The notes under the pieces: generated by a model
What the model was told of the DNA's origin: nothing
Databases searched by the model: none
The model's input: the letters and a program-made list of their open reading frames with translations, nothing else
Made by a program: the position numbers and the translations under genes
Part shown: in pieces, positions 7,954-17,233 of the stretch
Position numbering within the stretch: the first letter of the stretch is position 1
Layout: every line of letters starts with the position of its first letter
Source of the DNA: Allomuricauda sp. TY007
Lineage (GTDB): Bacteria; Bacteroidota; Bacteroidia; Flavobacteriales; Flavobacteriaceae
NCBI RefSeq assembly: GCF_010468565.1
Contig: NZ_WUEG01000003.1
Location: forward strand, 1-64,000
Direction of reading: 5' to 3'
Length of the DNA stretch: 64,000 nucleotides

Positions 7954-10074
7954 CTAGTAGAACGTAGCTCTTTTATCTTCAATCTCAGCTTTATCCTTTA
8001 AAGCGTTGTAAACGGCACCATTGACCCTTGCGGCTGCACTTGTCTGTAGGTTTTGGGCATATGTGCTGTAGTTTTCTACATCTGGAGCTTCAGTTTTGTT
8101 GGTAACCTTGATCATGTACACTCCTGTGTTTCCTTCAATCAAATCGGAAGTCTGGTCTTTATCCATGGCAAACGCTGTTCCGACCACTAAAGGCTCCCTA
8201 CCAGCTCCAGGCAAGGTTGGTGACGACAATGTTACGGCAGAGGCTGTACTTTGGCTTACATTGTTGTCCGAAGCAATGGCATCCATGGTTTTTCCTTTGT
8301 TTGCTGCTATGATTTGTTTTGCCTTTAGTTCTTTTCTAATAGCTGGCAATGCTGTTGCTGAGGCATCCTCGGGGGCCATAAGTCCTTTTTTGTACATTTT
8401 GGTCAACTGTACCACGGCATAACCGTTGTTTACATTAAATCGTTTAATATCCCCTACACTGGTATCCTCGTTAAAGGCCCATTGTACAATGCTTCGCTGT
8501 GAACCAAGACCTGGAAGGTTCTCTTCCATTTCCTTGATTTTGTTTACTGGACGAACTGTATAGCTGCTCTCTTTAGCAATATCGCCAAAGTTTTCCGGTT
8601 CTGCATCCATAACGGCCATTTCGTACTTGGTCGCATCGGTAAACAAAGTGTTGATGGTCGCTTCTGACGGTTCAATTTCTCTTGCCAAAGTAGCTACTTG
8701 AACCACATCTTGTTTGTCATCCACCTTAATGATATGGTATCCGAATTGTGTTTCGACCAAACCTATGGTTCCTGTTGGATTTCCAAAGCAGAAATCGTTG
8801 AACTCATCTGCCATTACTCCTTCTTGGAAATACCCTAGATCTCCTCCACGTGGCGCAGAAGGGCCATCTGAGTTGTCTCTCGCCAAAGCAGTAAATACAG
8901 CGTCTTCCTTTCTGGCCTCTGCCAATAATCTTTTTGCTTCGGCCTCTGCTTCTTCTTTGGTTCTTGTAATGGATGGGTTCGCGCGCTCGGCTCCTTCCCA
9001 TGTTATAAGAATATGGCTTGCTTTTACGGTTCCATTTTCTTTTCTGTCCATTACCTTGGATACTTTGTAAAAATCCCCATCCTTGTATGGTCCGTATACT
9101 TCTCCAACACTCATCGCCATCAATGTATCGGCCACTACAGATGGAAGGTCCTTTTTAGCTTTGTAAATGGTATCGAATTTGGCATCGGAATGTCTGTCCA
9201 GAAACGCGGCCATATCATTGGTATTTCTAAAACCAAGTATGGTATCGTTGGTATCCGTTGCCTCTGAATATTCCACAGAATTATCAAGCAAAGCGGTAAT
9301 CTCTTCTTTTACATTATTTTCATCTTCTGCAGATGGTTTTTCTTCAAAATACACAAATCGGATATCACGTGCCTTATCTTGCTCGAACATTGCTTTGTGG
9401 TCGTTGATATAGGATTGGATATCACTTTTGGAAATTTCGATTGTACTATCAGCAATGGAAGTGTAAGGAATACGAACGTATTGCAAATCCACTTTATCGT
9501 TGGCCATATCATAGTTCATCTCTCCTTCGGCAAGTGTAGCAGTAACCCCTCCTTTTACCAAGTTGAAGTACATACGTTCCTTGGCCGCTTGTATTATGGA
9601 TTCCTCGTCTTGCAACCAGGCATCATAACGCAAAGGGTCGTTTGCTTTCCAATCGGCAATGGCACTTTTAAAGACTTGTTCGTTAAATACTCCGTTTTCG
9701 TCTTGAAAATCTGGAATTTGGGCGTAACCCGAAGTTCTCACAAATTCAATGATCTGGTCGCTTTCCACATCAATCCCCAATTCTTCGAACTGTTGGTTCA
9801 AAATGGTCTTTCTTACCTCTTGGTCATAAATCATGTTCACCAACTGGGTTGAAGTAACATTGGGACCATATCTTCTGGAAGCGGTTTCTACCTGAGCTCT
9901 GAACTCATCGATGGGAATATTTTCTCCATTTACCTCTGCAACCGTGGAGCCTACTTTTCCACCAGAAAAATTGTCGCTACTGAATACTCCCGATATTACA
10001 AATGCGAACAACGCCAAACCAATAATCAGAATAAGAACTGTTGTCCGTTTTCTAATATTCTCTAATATTGCCAT
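7954..10074 (-). CDS. PpiD/SurA-like periplasmic peptidyl-prolyl isomerase
   Basis: About 706 residues from the ATG at 10074-10072 (MAILENIRKRTTVLILIIGL); the frame is open 18 codons further, but the short basic head plus transmembrane helix is the standard PpiD start. After the single N-terminal membrane helix comes a SurA_N-like helical region, then a parvulin domain with VKASHILITWEG, GGDLGYFQEGVM and TQFGYHIIKVDD, and a second, weaker C-terminal rotamase-like part. PpiD is an inner-membrane-anchored chaperone that helps newly exported outer-membrane proteins fold. It is the last gene of a minus-strand envelope block with lptC and coaX. Confidence 0.9.
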   Translation of the reverse strand: MAILENIRKRTTVLILIIGLALFAFVISGVFSSDNFSGGKVGSTVAEVNGENIPIDEFRAQVETASRRYGPNVTSTQLVNMIYDQEVRKTILNQQFEELGIDVESDQIIEFVRTSGYAQIPDFQDENGVFNEQVFKSAIADWKANDPLRYDAWLQDEESIIQAAKERMYFNLVKGGVTATLAEGEMNYDMANDKVDLQYVRIPYTSIADSTIEISKSDIQSYINDHKAMFEQDKARDIRFVYFEEKPSAEDENNVKEEITALLDNSVEYSEATDTNDTILGFRNTNDMAAFLDRHSDAKFDTIYKAKKDLPSVVADTLMAMSVGEVYGPYKDGDFYKVSKVMDRKENGTVKASHILITWEGAERANPSITRTKEEAEAEAKRLLAEARKEDAVFTALARDNSDGPSAPRGGDLGYFQEGVMADEFNDFCFGNPTGTIGLVETQFGYHIIKVDDKQDVVQVATLAREIEPSEATINTLFTDATKYEMAVMDAEPENFGDIAKESSYTVRPVNKIKEMEENLPGLGSQRSIVQWAFNEDTSVGDIKRFNVNNGYAVVQLTKMYKKGLMAPEDASATALPAIRKELKAKQIIAANKGKTMDAIASDNNVSQSTASAVTLSSPTLPGAGREPLVVGTAFAMDKDQTSDLIEGNTGVYMIKVTNKTEAPDVENYSTYAQNLQTSAAARVNGAVYNALKDKAEIEDKRATFY

Positions 10075-10158
10075 TTTACTGCTTGTTTTCTTTAAATTCA
10101 GTGGGCGAAAATACCACTTTCTTTTCAAATAGGAAAGCTAAAAAAGGAACGGAAATTA

Positions 10159-11448
10159 TTAATCTTCAGTATGAACGCGCACACTTACCAGATCTATTTT
10201 GGTGGTAGATACCTCCAAAATTTTGAAGGTGAAGTTGCCGATGGTCACTTCAGAATCCTGTTCGGGAATTTCACCAGTCTTATTTACGATCAATCCTCCC
10301 AAAGTTTCATATTCTTCTCCTTCGGGCAGCTCCAATTTATAGTTTTCGTTAATGTAATCCACCTCCATACGGGCCGAAAATTTATACTCGGTCTCACCTA
10401 TTTGTTCTTCGTAAAGATCGGTGGAATCGTGTTCATCTTCAATCTCCCCAAAAAGCTCCTCGATAATGTCCTCGACCGTTAAAATACCCGATGTTCCTCC
10501 ATATTCGTCCAAAACCACCGCCATACTTTTGCGTTTTTTGGTAAGCACATTCAATATGTCCTGAATGAGCATGGTCTCAGGAACAAATTCCACTGGAAGA
10601 AGAATACTTTTGATGGTCTTGGGCTTTTTGAACAGCTCGTAGGAGTGAACATAACCGATTATTTCGTCAATGCTGTCTTTATAGATCAGAATTTTTGAAT
10701 AACCTGTTTCAGAGAATAGTTTGGCAAGGTTTTTTGGTGTCTCGCTGATTTCTACCGCGGTAATCTCGGTACGGGGCACCATTACTTCTCTCGCTTTTAC
10801 AGTTGAAAATTCCAAGGCATTCTGGAAAATCTGAATCTCGGAATCCACATCGTCTTCTTCCTCAACGGTTTCCATTTGCTCGTTGATATAATCTCCCAAT
10901 TCCAGTTTAGTGAAGGATAGTTGCACCTCATCACCTTCGGTCTTAAAAAATACCTTCAGGATAAAATCGGATACTTTGATCACAAACCAAGATATGATGG
11001 AGAACAAGAGGTAAAAGAAATAGGCAGGTATTGCTAAAATCTTAATCAGTGCATTGGAATATATCTGAAAAAAAACTTTGGGCAAAAATTCTGCTGTCAC
11101 AAGAATCAACAAGGTTGAGATGACCGTTTGGGAAAGCAAACTAAAATCCGTCAACAAAGCATTTAGGAACTGATAATTTGTCGGCAACAAATTTTGGAAC
11201 CAATCCATAAGCACTTCTCCCATAAAAAGCCCGTATACAACCAGTGCAATGTTATTGCCTATAAGCATGGTGGCAATAAATTTTGAGGGTTTATCGGTAA
11301 GCAGGGTAAGTACCTTGGCCAAGAAACCTTCTTGCTTTTTCTCTATTTCAATATGAATTTTATTGGCTGAAACGAAGGCAATCTCCATTCCTGAGAAAAA
11401 TGCCGAAAACAGCAGGGAAAGAACTATAATAATAAGGGAGGAGTCCAA
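10159..11448 (-). CDS. CNNM/CBS-domain membrane protein (hemolysin C/CorC-like)
   Basis: 429 residues. Residues 1-185 hold the CNNM (DUF21) membrane domain with about four helices, including FSGMEIAFVSANK; then a CBS pair with AREVMVPRTEI and the conserved VLDEYGGTSGILTVEDIIEELFGEIEDE; then a C-terminal CorC_HlyC transporter-associated domain (residues about 345-425). Members are linked to divalent-cation (Mg/Co) homeostasis; the flavobacterial gliding protein GldE has the same architecture and cannot be excluded by eye. It ends 30 bases short of the next envelope gene and its start abuts the 67-residue membrane protein. Confidence 0.85.
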   Translation of the reverse strand: MDSSLIIIVLSLLFSAFFSGMEIAFVSANKIHIEIEKKQEGFLAKVLTLLTDKPSKFIATMLIGNNIALVVYGLFMGEVLMDWFQNLLPTNYQFLNALLTDFSLLSQTVISTLLILVTAEFLPKVFFQIYSNALIKILAIPAYFFYLLFSIISWFVIKVSDFILKVFFKTEGDEVQLSFTKLELGDYINEQMETVEEEDDVDSEIQIFQNALEFSTVKAREVMVPRTEITAVEISETPKNLAKLFSETGYSKILIYKDSIDEIIGYVHSYELFKKPKTIKSILLPVEFVPETMLIQDILNVLTKKRKSMAVVLDEYGGTSGILTVEDIIEELFGEIEDEHDSTDLYEEQIGETEYKFSARMEVDYINENYKLELPEGEEYETLGGLIVNKTGEIPEQDSEVTIGNFTFKILEVSTTKIDLVSVRVHTED

Positions 11449-11450
11449 TG

Positions 11451-11654
11451 TTATTGTTGATTATCCTTTTTTCGTTGTTCAAAGCGTTTCCGATATCTTC
11501 TTCTGAAAACGAACATGGCAATGGAAACCACTGCAAAGAAGATAAATATGTAGGTCTCCTTTGGGTTTACGCTCCAAAGTGCAACAATCTTATAAATGGA
11601 AATGACCGCTACGGCCAAGTATAGATATTCTGTGTATCGCAAAATTTTGATCAT
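11451..11654 (-). CDS. small two-helix membrane protein, conserved hypothetical
   Basis: 67 residues, two hydrophobic segments (about 10-28 and 35-50) and a very basic tail FRRRYRKRFEQRKKDNQQ. It sits 1 base after lptC and 2 bases before the CNNM gene, and so belongs to the same transcript. No known function. Confidence 0.75.
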   Translation of the reverse strand: MIKILRYTEYLYLAVAVISIYKIVALWSVNPKETYIFIFFAVVSIAMFVFRRRYRKRFEQRKKDNQQ

Positions 11655-11655
11655 C

Positions 11656-12258
11656 CTATTCTTCTTCTTTAATCGTCATTAATCCGTAGGTCTTATGTGC
11701 CTTGAAAAAAGTGAAATCCTTATTAAAATCCATTCCTTCACCGTCCATTACGGTTCCATCTTCAGGATTGGTGTATTTAAATGCGGCTTCAGTAAAGATC
11801 CAATTGTTCTTTCTGTCAAAGTACAACTGGTCTGTCTCCAGTTTTTTGCCATCGTGGCTCTCAATCACCACATTTCCTTGCAAATCTATCAAATTGGTCT
11901 GTGAATATACAATACCATAATCGGCCACGATAACACTTTTTTGGTTTTTTTCATCGTAAAAATCAACCTGAAGTCCTTTTGGAAAGGTACGGAATTTAAA
12001 CCTTTGGTTATCAAAATCCTCGGACAATGGGCTTTTAAGCACGGCCACTACCCTAGAACTGGCAGAGTCTTGGGTGCTCATAGCCTCAACCGTCTCCGTA
12101 TAGGTTAAAGTAAAATTTTGTGCCACACCTTGCGGAAACAAAGGTTTGACGGCTTCCTCGCCCACCCTTTCGTAATCGTCACCACAGGACATAAAAAGGA
12201 TTGCCACGGTAAAAACCGTGGCAAAGCTCTTTAAAATATGTTGTAATTTCTGTTTCAC
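11656..12258 (-). CDS. lptC: LPS export periplasmic component LptC
   Basis: 200 residues with a lipoprotein signal (VAILFMSC). The body shows the LptC/OstA-like beta-jellyroll pattern: DFYDEKNQKSVIVADYG, LIDLQGNVVIESHDGKKLETDQLYFDRKNNWIFTE and GMDFNKDFTFFKAHK. LptC takes lipopolysaccharide from LptBFG and hands it to LptA. In Bacteroidetes it is commonly a lipoprotein and is found in this neighbourhood. It overlaps nothing but is separated by 1 base from genes on both sides, so it is translated from a polycistronic message. Confidence 0.88.
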   Translation of the reverse strand: MKQKLQHILKSFATVFTVAILFMSCGDDYERVGEEAVKPLFPQGVAQNFTLTYTETVEAMSTQDSASSRVVAVLKSPLSEDFDNQRFKFRTFPKGLQVDFYDEKNQKSVIVADYGIVYSQTNLIDLQGNVVIESHDGKKLETDQLYFDRKNNWIFTEAAFKYTNPEDGTVMDGEGMDFNKDFTFFKAHKTYGLMTIKEEE

Positions 12259-12259
12259 C

Positions 12260-13630
12260 TTATAGATTAGGTACGGTAACGCTACCTCCTACCCAACAGC
12301 TAAAAGAAATGCTTTGACCGGCTTTTCCTGAGCTGAAAATCATCTCTTTGGATGGTGCCTTGGCAGCATAGCTGGCCGCAGTTTGATTTGCACGACTGCT
12401 CAAAGCAGGGTCTACCCTACCGGCTTTTCTGGCCATATCGGCAGCTTTCCAATAAATTGCTCTTTTTTCGAACGGAGTACTACCGCAGGCGTTCGCACTT
12501 GTTGCATAAAGGTTGGCAATCAACAAATAGGCTTTACCGTTGGCCGGGTTTGCATCTATTGCTTTAAGTGCATAGCTTCTTGCTTGTGATTTGCTACTAT
12601 TTCTTACTGTGGTGGCAATTTTATATAGAATATCGGATTTTTTATAGGAATCTGTTTCCAACTCCACTGCTTTGTTAAAGTCAGCAAGGGCTCCGTTCAT
12701 ATCTCCAGACTTTTGTTTTAGCACCCCACCGTACATGTATGCATCTGCGGATGGATCCAAAGCCAATTGGGCCTCGAACAATTTTCTGAACATGGGGTCG
12801 TCGGTACATTCTTTGGAGAACATTCTTCCTACGGCACGTTTTACCCACTTAACATCGGTTTTCTTTTCATCAAAGCTTTTTTCGTAAAGCGGGATAAGAT
12901 TATCACAATCGGCAAGTGCCCCCAATTTGGAATCTACACTGCTTGCAACTTTACCATAAGACTCGGAATTAACTGTTGCTACTCTAAGCGCTCTTTTTTC
13001 CTTAGATGTCAATGTACCCAAAGAATCTTTTGGAAGAAGTTTGGTTACCACATCGGTCAACTGTTTGTTTTCCTCTTCTATTTTTCCAGTAACATCATCG
13101 TAAGTATTGAATACATCCTGAAGGTCTTTTTTACCGGCACCGTGCAAATCTACAAGGCTAGAGAAATATAGGTACAAAGCTCTTGGGTTCTTGAAATTGG
13201 CTTGATCTTCCTGGAAGGCTTTGTCCAACATATTGAACAACTCTTCATCTGAAGCCATTTTGTTTTCGTACATCAAAAGTGCCTTGTCTATCGCTACACC
13301 GGCTTTACTGTATTTTGTTGGGAAATATTTTAGGCTATTATCGTACAGGTCCAACAAATCTTGAATATAGCCATCTTTTTCGGCTCCTGTTGAACTCTCA
13401 ACTTTGGCCTTCAGAATTCTTTCTCCATAGGAGAAATTGGCCTTGTTGATATCCGGACAGCTTTCGTAAACCATTTTCCATGGTTCGTAAGCAGCATCAT
13501 AATTTTTAACCTTTACGTGTTCTGCATAAATAGATAGATTGGTCATGCACTCGGGGTTCTGTGCTTGTGCCATACTTAATCCCGTCAACATGGTGACCAT
13601 TATCATTGTTAAGTAGTGTCTCTTTTTCAT
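12260..13630 (-). CDS. secreted tetratricopeptide-repeat protein
   Basis: About 456 residues from the ATG at 13630 (MKKRHYLTMIMVTMLTGLSMAQAQ); ten more codons are open upstream but would spoil the signal peptide. A TPR unit is clear at ADAYMYGGVLKQKSGDMNGALADFNKAVEL, followed by helical repeats with KAIDANPANGKAYLLIANLY. The C terminus ends in SFSCWVGGSVTVPNL. TPR proteins scaffold protein contacts; here probably in the periplasm. It lies between the outer-membrane protein gene and lptC, in the order often seen in flavobacteria, suggesting a link to envelope assembly. Confidence 0.82.
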   Translation of the reverse strand: MKKRHYLTMIMVTMLTGLSMAQAQNPECMTNLSIYAEHVKVKNYDAAYEPWKMVYESCPDINKANFSYGERILKAKVESSTGAEKDGYIQDLLDLYDNSLKYFPTKYSKAGVAIDKALLMYENKMASDEELFNMLDKAFQEDQANFKNPRALYLYFSSLVDLHGAGKKDLQDVFNTYDDVTGKIEEENKQLTDVVTKLLPKDSLGTLTSKEKRALRVATVNSESYGKVASSVDSKLGALADCDNLIPLYEKSFDEKKTDVKWVKRAVGRMFSKECTDDPMFRKLFEAQLALDPSADAYMYGGVLKQKSGDMNGALADFNKAVELETDSYKKSDILYKIATTVRNSSKSQARSYALKAIDANPANGKAYLLIANLYATSANACGSTPFEKRAIYWKAADMARKAGRVDPALSSRANQTAASYAAKAPSKEMIFSSGKAGQSISFSCWVGGSVTVPNL

Positions 13631-13733
13631 CTTACTAGTTTTAAAGGTGTTAAAGTACAAATTTTCATTAAAAAATCCTCTTACAGGACCTTCTATGGGT
13701 GGTTATTTATCAAATTTTTAAAAAAATGGCTTA

Positions 13734-14999
13734 TCAATTTATTTTTCTCTGCTGAAACCATCTATCGTTTAACGATAAGCCTACATTGATTTTAAAATAA
13801 CTTTCTTCAATTAAGTTTTGATCGGTAGTTCCACGTCTTCCCAATTCAAAACCTACATTAAGATTGGAAAAGTTTGCTCCTACGGGTAATCCTAGTCCAA
13901 AAGTTATGCCAAAGTTGTTTATTTCTTTGTTGTTCACCGTCATACCACTTACATCATACCGTAATCCAGCTCTATAGGTGACCCGCTTAAAGTAACCTGA
14001 AAGCGAACGGTAATCGGGCACCCAATATCCTCCAAATGCGTAGGTGCTGGCATCGTTATATGTTACGTTGTCCAAACCCAGGAAAGTATTGTCGAAATCA
14101 CTCATCTGTTGAAAACTGTACTCCGCTCCCAAAAACCATTTTTTGTCCTCCCCAAAACCAAGGCCAACCGTTGTTCGCGTAGGTATCTTTAATTCGGTGT
14201 TCCGAAGGTTGGAGGCATCTAGGTTTACATCCACTACCTCTATATTGCTTCCGCTTGAAAGCGAAAAGGATCCAAGCGTTTGTGTGTTTTTTGACACCAG
14301 ATTACCTTGGGTGTTTACCAAAACCGAGGTGTAAAGTGTGTACTTATCTTTTATTGTAGGTGTATAGTTTAGGGCATATTTAAAATCGTAACCGTTTATT
14401 TTAGATTCACGATTGTCCAAGGTTCCGAACTGCACTCCTTCTACACTCTGGATTCTTTCGTATTCCAAAGTTCCAAAATTGAAGTTGGCGGTAACACCCA
14501 AACTAAGATTTTTGATGGGCTCAAACCCAATGGAGGCATACAATCGGTTAAGCCCTCCTTCTCCCGTAAAAAAATTGACCACTTCCTGATCTTGACTGTT
14601 TTCGGAGGAGGAATTTAAACTGTAGCCAACAGATGAATAAGGCATTAAACCAAAACCGAAACCTACATTTCTTGCCAAAGGAAAACCAATGGAAAGGTAA
14701 TCCAGGTTGGTCACCGATGTATTTTGCTCTTCCGTCCAGTTCTTTAGTCGGTATTCTTTATGGGACAATCCCGCTGTGTATGCGGTTAGCCTAAGCTTGG
14801 AGTACGCCGCAGGATTGGATAGGTTTACATGGATACTGTCACCATACATACTTATGCCGCCCATCATTTGGTTGTCCACGGACCCGTTGTCCCGATGGTC
14901 GCCAATTCCGAAATAAGAATATGGCGAAATAGTTCCATTTTGTGCGAACAAGCCATGGGCAGTCACGCAGAAAAAAGCGATCAGAATTTTTTTAATCAT
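13734..14999 (-). CDS. outer-membrane beta-barrel protein of the coaX-lptC block
   Basis: 421 residues, signal peptide ending ALFAQ, then NGTISPYSYFGIGDHRD and alternating strands rich in aromatic and Gly residues (FGFGLMPYSSVGYSLN, LSLGVTANFNFGTLEYERIQ), typical of an FadL/PorV-like barrel. It begins 1 base after coaX. Function unknown; it is conserved in this order (coaX, barrel, TPR, lptC) in flavobacteria, from which a role in outer-membrane biogenesis is only inferred. Confidence 0.8.
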   Translation of the reverse strand: MIKKILIAFFCVTAHGLFAQNGTISPYSYFGIGDHRDNGSVDNQMMGGISMYGDSIHVNLSNPAAYSKLRLTAYTAGLSHKEYRLKNWTEEQNTSVTNLDYLSIGFPLARNVGFGFGLMPYSSVGYSLNSSSENSQDQEVVNFFTGEGGLNRLYASIGFEPIKNLSLGVTANFNFGTLEYERIQSVEGVQFGTLDNRESKINGYDFKYALNYTPTIKDKYTLYTSVLVNTQGNLVSKNTQTLGSFSLSSGSNIEVVDVNLDASNLRNTELKIPTRTTVGLGFGEDKKWFLGAEYSFQQMSDFDNTFLGLDNVTYNDASTYAFGGYWVPDYRSLSGYFKRVTYRAGLRYDVSGMTVNNKEINNFGITFGLGLPVGANFSNLNVGFELGRRGTTDQNLIEESYFKINVGLSLNDRWFQQRKIN

Positions 15000-15728
15000 T
15001 CAGTTTGTATTGTATTCCAGCAGGCAATTTAGCCCCTCCAAGAGAAATTTGGAGTTCGCAAATATGGTGTTTTTTAGCCTTTTGGCAAAAAAATGGGAGT
15101 CTCCGCCTGTTAAAATAACTGTTAAATCTTGAAAACGAGATTGATATTGGCCAATTACCCCGTCTACTTCTTGCGCCACACCGTTAATTACACCACTGTG
15201 CATGCACGATTCCGTAGAGTTGCCAATAAAGTCCAACAGTTCACCTGGGCCAAGCAAAGGAAGTCCTGCCGTTTGGTTGTGCATGGCATTGTACCTCATC
15301 CTAATGCCCGGCGATATGGCTCCGCCTACATATTCTCCCGCATTGTTTACCATATCGTAGGTTATACAGGTGCCGGCATCTATTACCAAGGTATTTCCGC
15401 GCGGATTTTGGTAAAATGCAGCTGTGGCCAAGGCCAACCTGTCCACCCCCAAGGTGTTTGGAGTGGCATAACTGTTTTTAAAAGGGACTTTGGACTCACT
15501 TGTGAGCACGTGTACCTTGCAAAAAAGGGCCACGACATCCCTTTCCTTTCGGTCCAATTTGCCTACAGATGACAGTATGGCGTTGTTGATCTGCGGATAT
15601 TTCTCGAACAGCTCTTTAATTTTTGACAGGAACAGGCCAGATTCAAAGCTATGGTCGTAGATTATCCTTCTATTCTCAAAAACAGCATATTTGATCAGGG
15701 TATTACCTATGTCGATAACCAAATTCAT
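15000..15728 (-). CDS. coaX: type III pantothenate kinase
   Basis: 242 residues. The ATP-binding motif DIGNTLIKYAVFE is at residues 5-17, GVDRLALATAAF is at about 98-109, and VIDAGTCITYDMVNN with GGAISPGIRMRYNAMH follows; these are the hallmark motifs of CoaX. It phosphorylates pantothenate in the first step of coenzyme A synthesis and, unlike type I/II kinases, is not inhibited by CoA. It is the first gene of the minus-strand envelope block and its coding end abuts the barrel gene. Confidence 0.95.
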   Translation of the reverse strand: MNLVIDIGNTLIKYAVFENRRIIYDHSFESGLFLSKIKELFEKYPQINNAILSSVGKLDRKERDVVALFCKVHVLTSESKVPFKNSYATPNTLGVDRLALATAAFYQNPRGNTLVIDAGTCITYDMVNNAGEYVGGAISPGIRMRYNAMHNQTAGLPLLGPGELLDFIGNSTESCMHSGVINGVAQEVDGVIGQYQSRFQDLTVILTGGDSHFFAKRLKNTIFANSKFLLEGLNCLLEYNTN

Positions 15729-15781
15729 ATAGCAAAGATCGGGAATTGGAAAAAATCAGGACCTTTTTTTCGGGTTTTTGT

Positions 15782-15811
15782 TTGTATATCCTAATTTTGA
15801 AATTATATTTG
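15782..15811 (+). promoter_or_regulatory. promoter of tRNA-Phe
   Basis: TTG at 15782-15784, a 19-base spacer and TATATTTG at 15804-15811: a full match to the Bacteroidetes -33/-7 promoter (TTG, 17-23, TAnnTTTG). Transcription would start about 15 bases before the tRNA. Confidence 0.75.
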
Positions 15812-15830
15812 CACCCGCTTAATAAAGCTT

Positions 15831-15903
<73 letters not shown>

Positions 15904-15918
15904 CGAAGTGGCAACTAC

Positions 15919-15950
15919 AAAAAGCCCGTCCGCATTGGATGGGCTTTTTA
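15919..15950. terminator. bidirectional terminator after tRNA-Phe and parE
   Basis: AAAAAGCCCGTCC-GCATT-GGATGGGCTTTTT, a 12-pair stem with one G/T position and A and T flanks. It lies between the tRNA (plus) and the end of parE (minus), and the last parE codons fall within it. Confidence 0.85.
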
Positions 15951-16250
15951 TTTGAAATGCTTTTTTGTATCCATGCGTTGGTGTAAAATTCTAACAATCT
16001 CTACCATACCATTTTCCACTTTTCGATAAAAAATAAGATGTGATTTTATTTTAGTAACACGATAATTTTTTCGAGTTTGTTCCGCTGATTTTCCACTCAT
16101 AAAGTGATCGGCAATGAATTCAATTTCTGCAATTATTAAGTCATAATATCTGTCCGCTTGCTCTTTCGACCATTTATTTAAAGTGTAAACCCAAATGTTG
16201 TTTAAATCCTTAATCGCTTCATGACTTATTCGATATTGGTTTTTACTCAT
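15948..16250 (-). CDS. parE: ParE/RelE-family toxin
   Basis: 100 residues. The RelE/ParE fold is indicated by YRISHEAIKDLNNIWVYT, WSKEQADRYYDLIIAEIEFIA and the C-terminal sheet HLIFYRKVENGMVEIVRILHQRMD. ParE toxins poison DNA gyrase and are held by a tightly bound ParD. The start overlaps the antitoxin stop by 4 bases, the usual layout. It lies beside a tRNA gene in an accessory stretch. Confidence 0.9.
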   Translation of the reverse strand: MSKNQYRISHEAIKDLNNIWVYTLNKWSKEQADRYYDLIIAEIEFIADHFMSGKSAEQTRKNYRVTKIKSHLIFYRKVENGMVEIVRILHQRMDTKKHFK

Positions 16251-16489
16251 AAGTGTTTGCGATGTAATTCTTCCAGATTTTGTTTTGGGTCAAAATTTTC
16301 TACAAATCCACTTTGCTCTCCAATTTCGAGAGCTTTAATAAGTTCTCTTTCTTTCTTTTCTTCTCTTTCCAAAAGTCTTAAAGCTGAGCGAATAACTTCA
16401 CTTACCGAACCATATCTTCCCGATTTTACTTCTTCTTTTATGAATTCCTCAAAATGATCTCCGAGTGATATTGATGTGTTTTTTCCCAT
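16247..16489 (-). CDS. parD: ParD-family antitoxin
   Basis: 80 residues. The N terminus forms a ribbon-helix-helix DNA-binding domain (TSISLGDHFEEFIKEEV, RYGSVSEVIRSALRLLEREE) and the C-terminal half is the flexible toxin-binding tail. ParD neutralises ParE and represses the operon. A perfect palindrome lies between the -33 and -7 boxes just upstream, a likely ParD operator. Confidence 0.92.
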   Translation of the reverse strand: MGKNTSISLGDHFEEFIKEEVKSGRYGSVSEVIRSALRLLEREEKKERELIKALEIGEQSGFVENFDPKQNLEELHRKHL

Positions 16490-16507
16490 TATTCATGATA
16501 TTTAAAC

Positions 16508-16537
16508 CAAATGTACCAAATCTTGGTAACGCATCAA
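16508..16537 (-). promoter_or_regulatory. parDE promoter with a palindromic operator
   Basis: On the minus strand: TTG (16537-16535), 19-base spacer, TACATTTG (16515-16508), a perfect Bacteroidetes promoter; the ATG follows about 19 bases after the box. Inside the spacer lies TACCAA-ATC-TTGGTA (16514-16528), a perfect palindrome overlapping the -7 box by two bases, ideally placed for repression by ParD. Confidence 0.7.
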
Positions 16538-16710
16538 AATTGAACACAACTATCTAGCTATGATTTCGTTGTAGTTATAAACTTTTATTTTGTAGGTTTT
16601 CTTTCAATTACAGCTAACTTGTTTATAGAAACGTAAAATACACCTCTACACACCCAAATTAAGAGTAAAGTTGATATTGTTATTTACTTTAGTGAAAAGA
16701 CGATGGTACC

Positions 16711-16944
16711 CTATTCATCAAATCCTTCTGCAAAAAATTCAGTGATGCTTAAATTAAAATAAGTGGAAATTCTCTTGATTGTACTGAATTTCGGGTCCCA
16801 TTTGCCAGTTTCTATGCGTCCAAAATGGATTCCAGTGTCATTGTAGGCATCTTCTTGGGTAAGATTTCGGGTTTCTCTCAACCCCTTAATCCGACCGGCT
16901 AGGTCCTTCAAAAAATCAACATTTTGGTCGTCGTTGTCCATCAT
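16711..16944 (-). CDS. XRE-family helix-turn-helix regulator (first)
   Basis: 77 residues, essentially one HTH_3 domain: LAGRIKGLRETRNLTQEDAY, then GIHFGRIETGKWDPKFSTIKRISTYFNLSITEFF. The pattern matches Cro/CI-type DNA-binding proteins. There is no effector domain. It lies 46 bases downstream of a second XRE gene on the same strand, so the two may be co-transcribed. Targets unknown. Confidence 0.82.
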   Translation of the reverse strand: MMDNDDQNVDFLKDLAGRIKGLRETRNLTQEDAYNDTGIHFGRIETGKWDPKFSTIKRISTYFNLSITEFFAEGFDE

Positions 16945-16990
16945 ATGGCAGCATTGTTAAGTCAATAGTATCGAATGTGCCTTATGTCAA

Positions 16991-17233
16991 TCAATCATCA
17001 AAAGACAACAACTCCGAAGTAGTTATTCCAAAAGCATCAGCAATTCTCTTGAGCATAGAAATTTTCATCTCTTGCTTGCCCAACTCATATTTCCGTAAGT
17101 TCTGAGCGTCTATTCCAGCTTTGAAAGCAATTTCTTCAATACTCAAATCATTTTCAACCCTTAATGCTCTGAGGTGTTTCCCGAATTCAATACAAAAGGC
17201 GGGGATTTCCTTTTTTCGTTCGCGCTTTGACAT
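16991..17233 (-). CDS. XRE-family helix-turn-helix regulator (second)
   Basis: 80 residues, one HTH_3 domain: FGKHLRALRVENDLSIEEIAFKAGIDAQNLRKYELGKQEMKISMLKRIADAFGITTSELL. The N terminus is basic (MSKRERKKE). It is not a close copy of its neighbour. Upstream, the direct repeats TATTCAAC at 17260-17267 and 17274-17281 are possible operator sequences between this gene and the divergent gene. Confidence 0.84.
   Translation of the reverse strand: MSKRERKKEIPAFCIEFGKHLRALRVENDLSIEEIAFKAGIDAQNLRKYELGKQEMKISMLKRIADAFGITTSELLSFDD

Noticed and set aside
9379..9852. 157-codon frame antisense to the PpiD-like gene
   Set aside because: Shadow frame of a well-supported gene; composition is unlike a protein.
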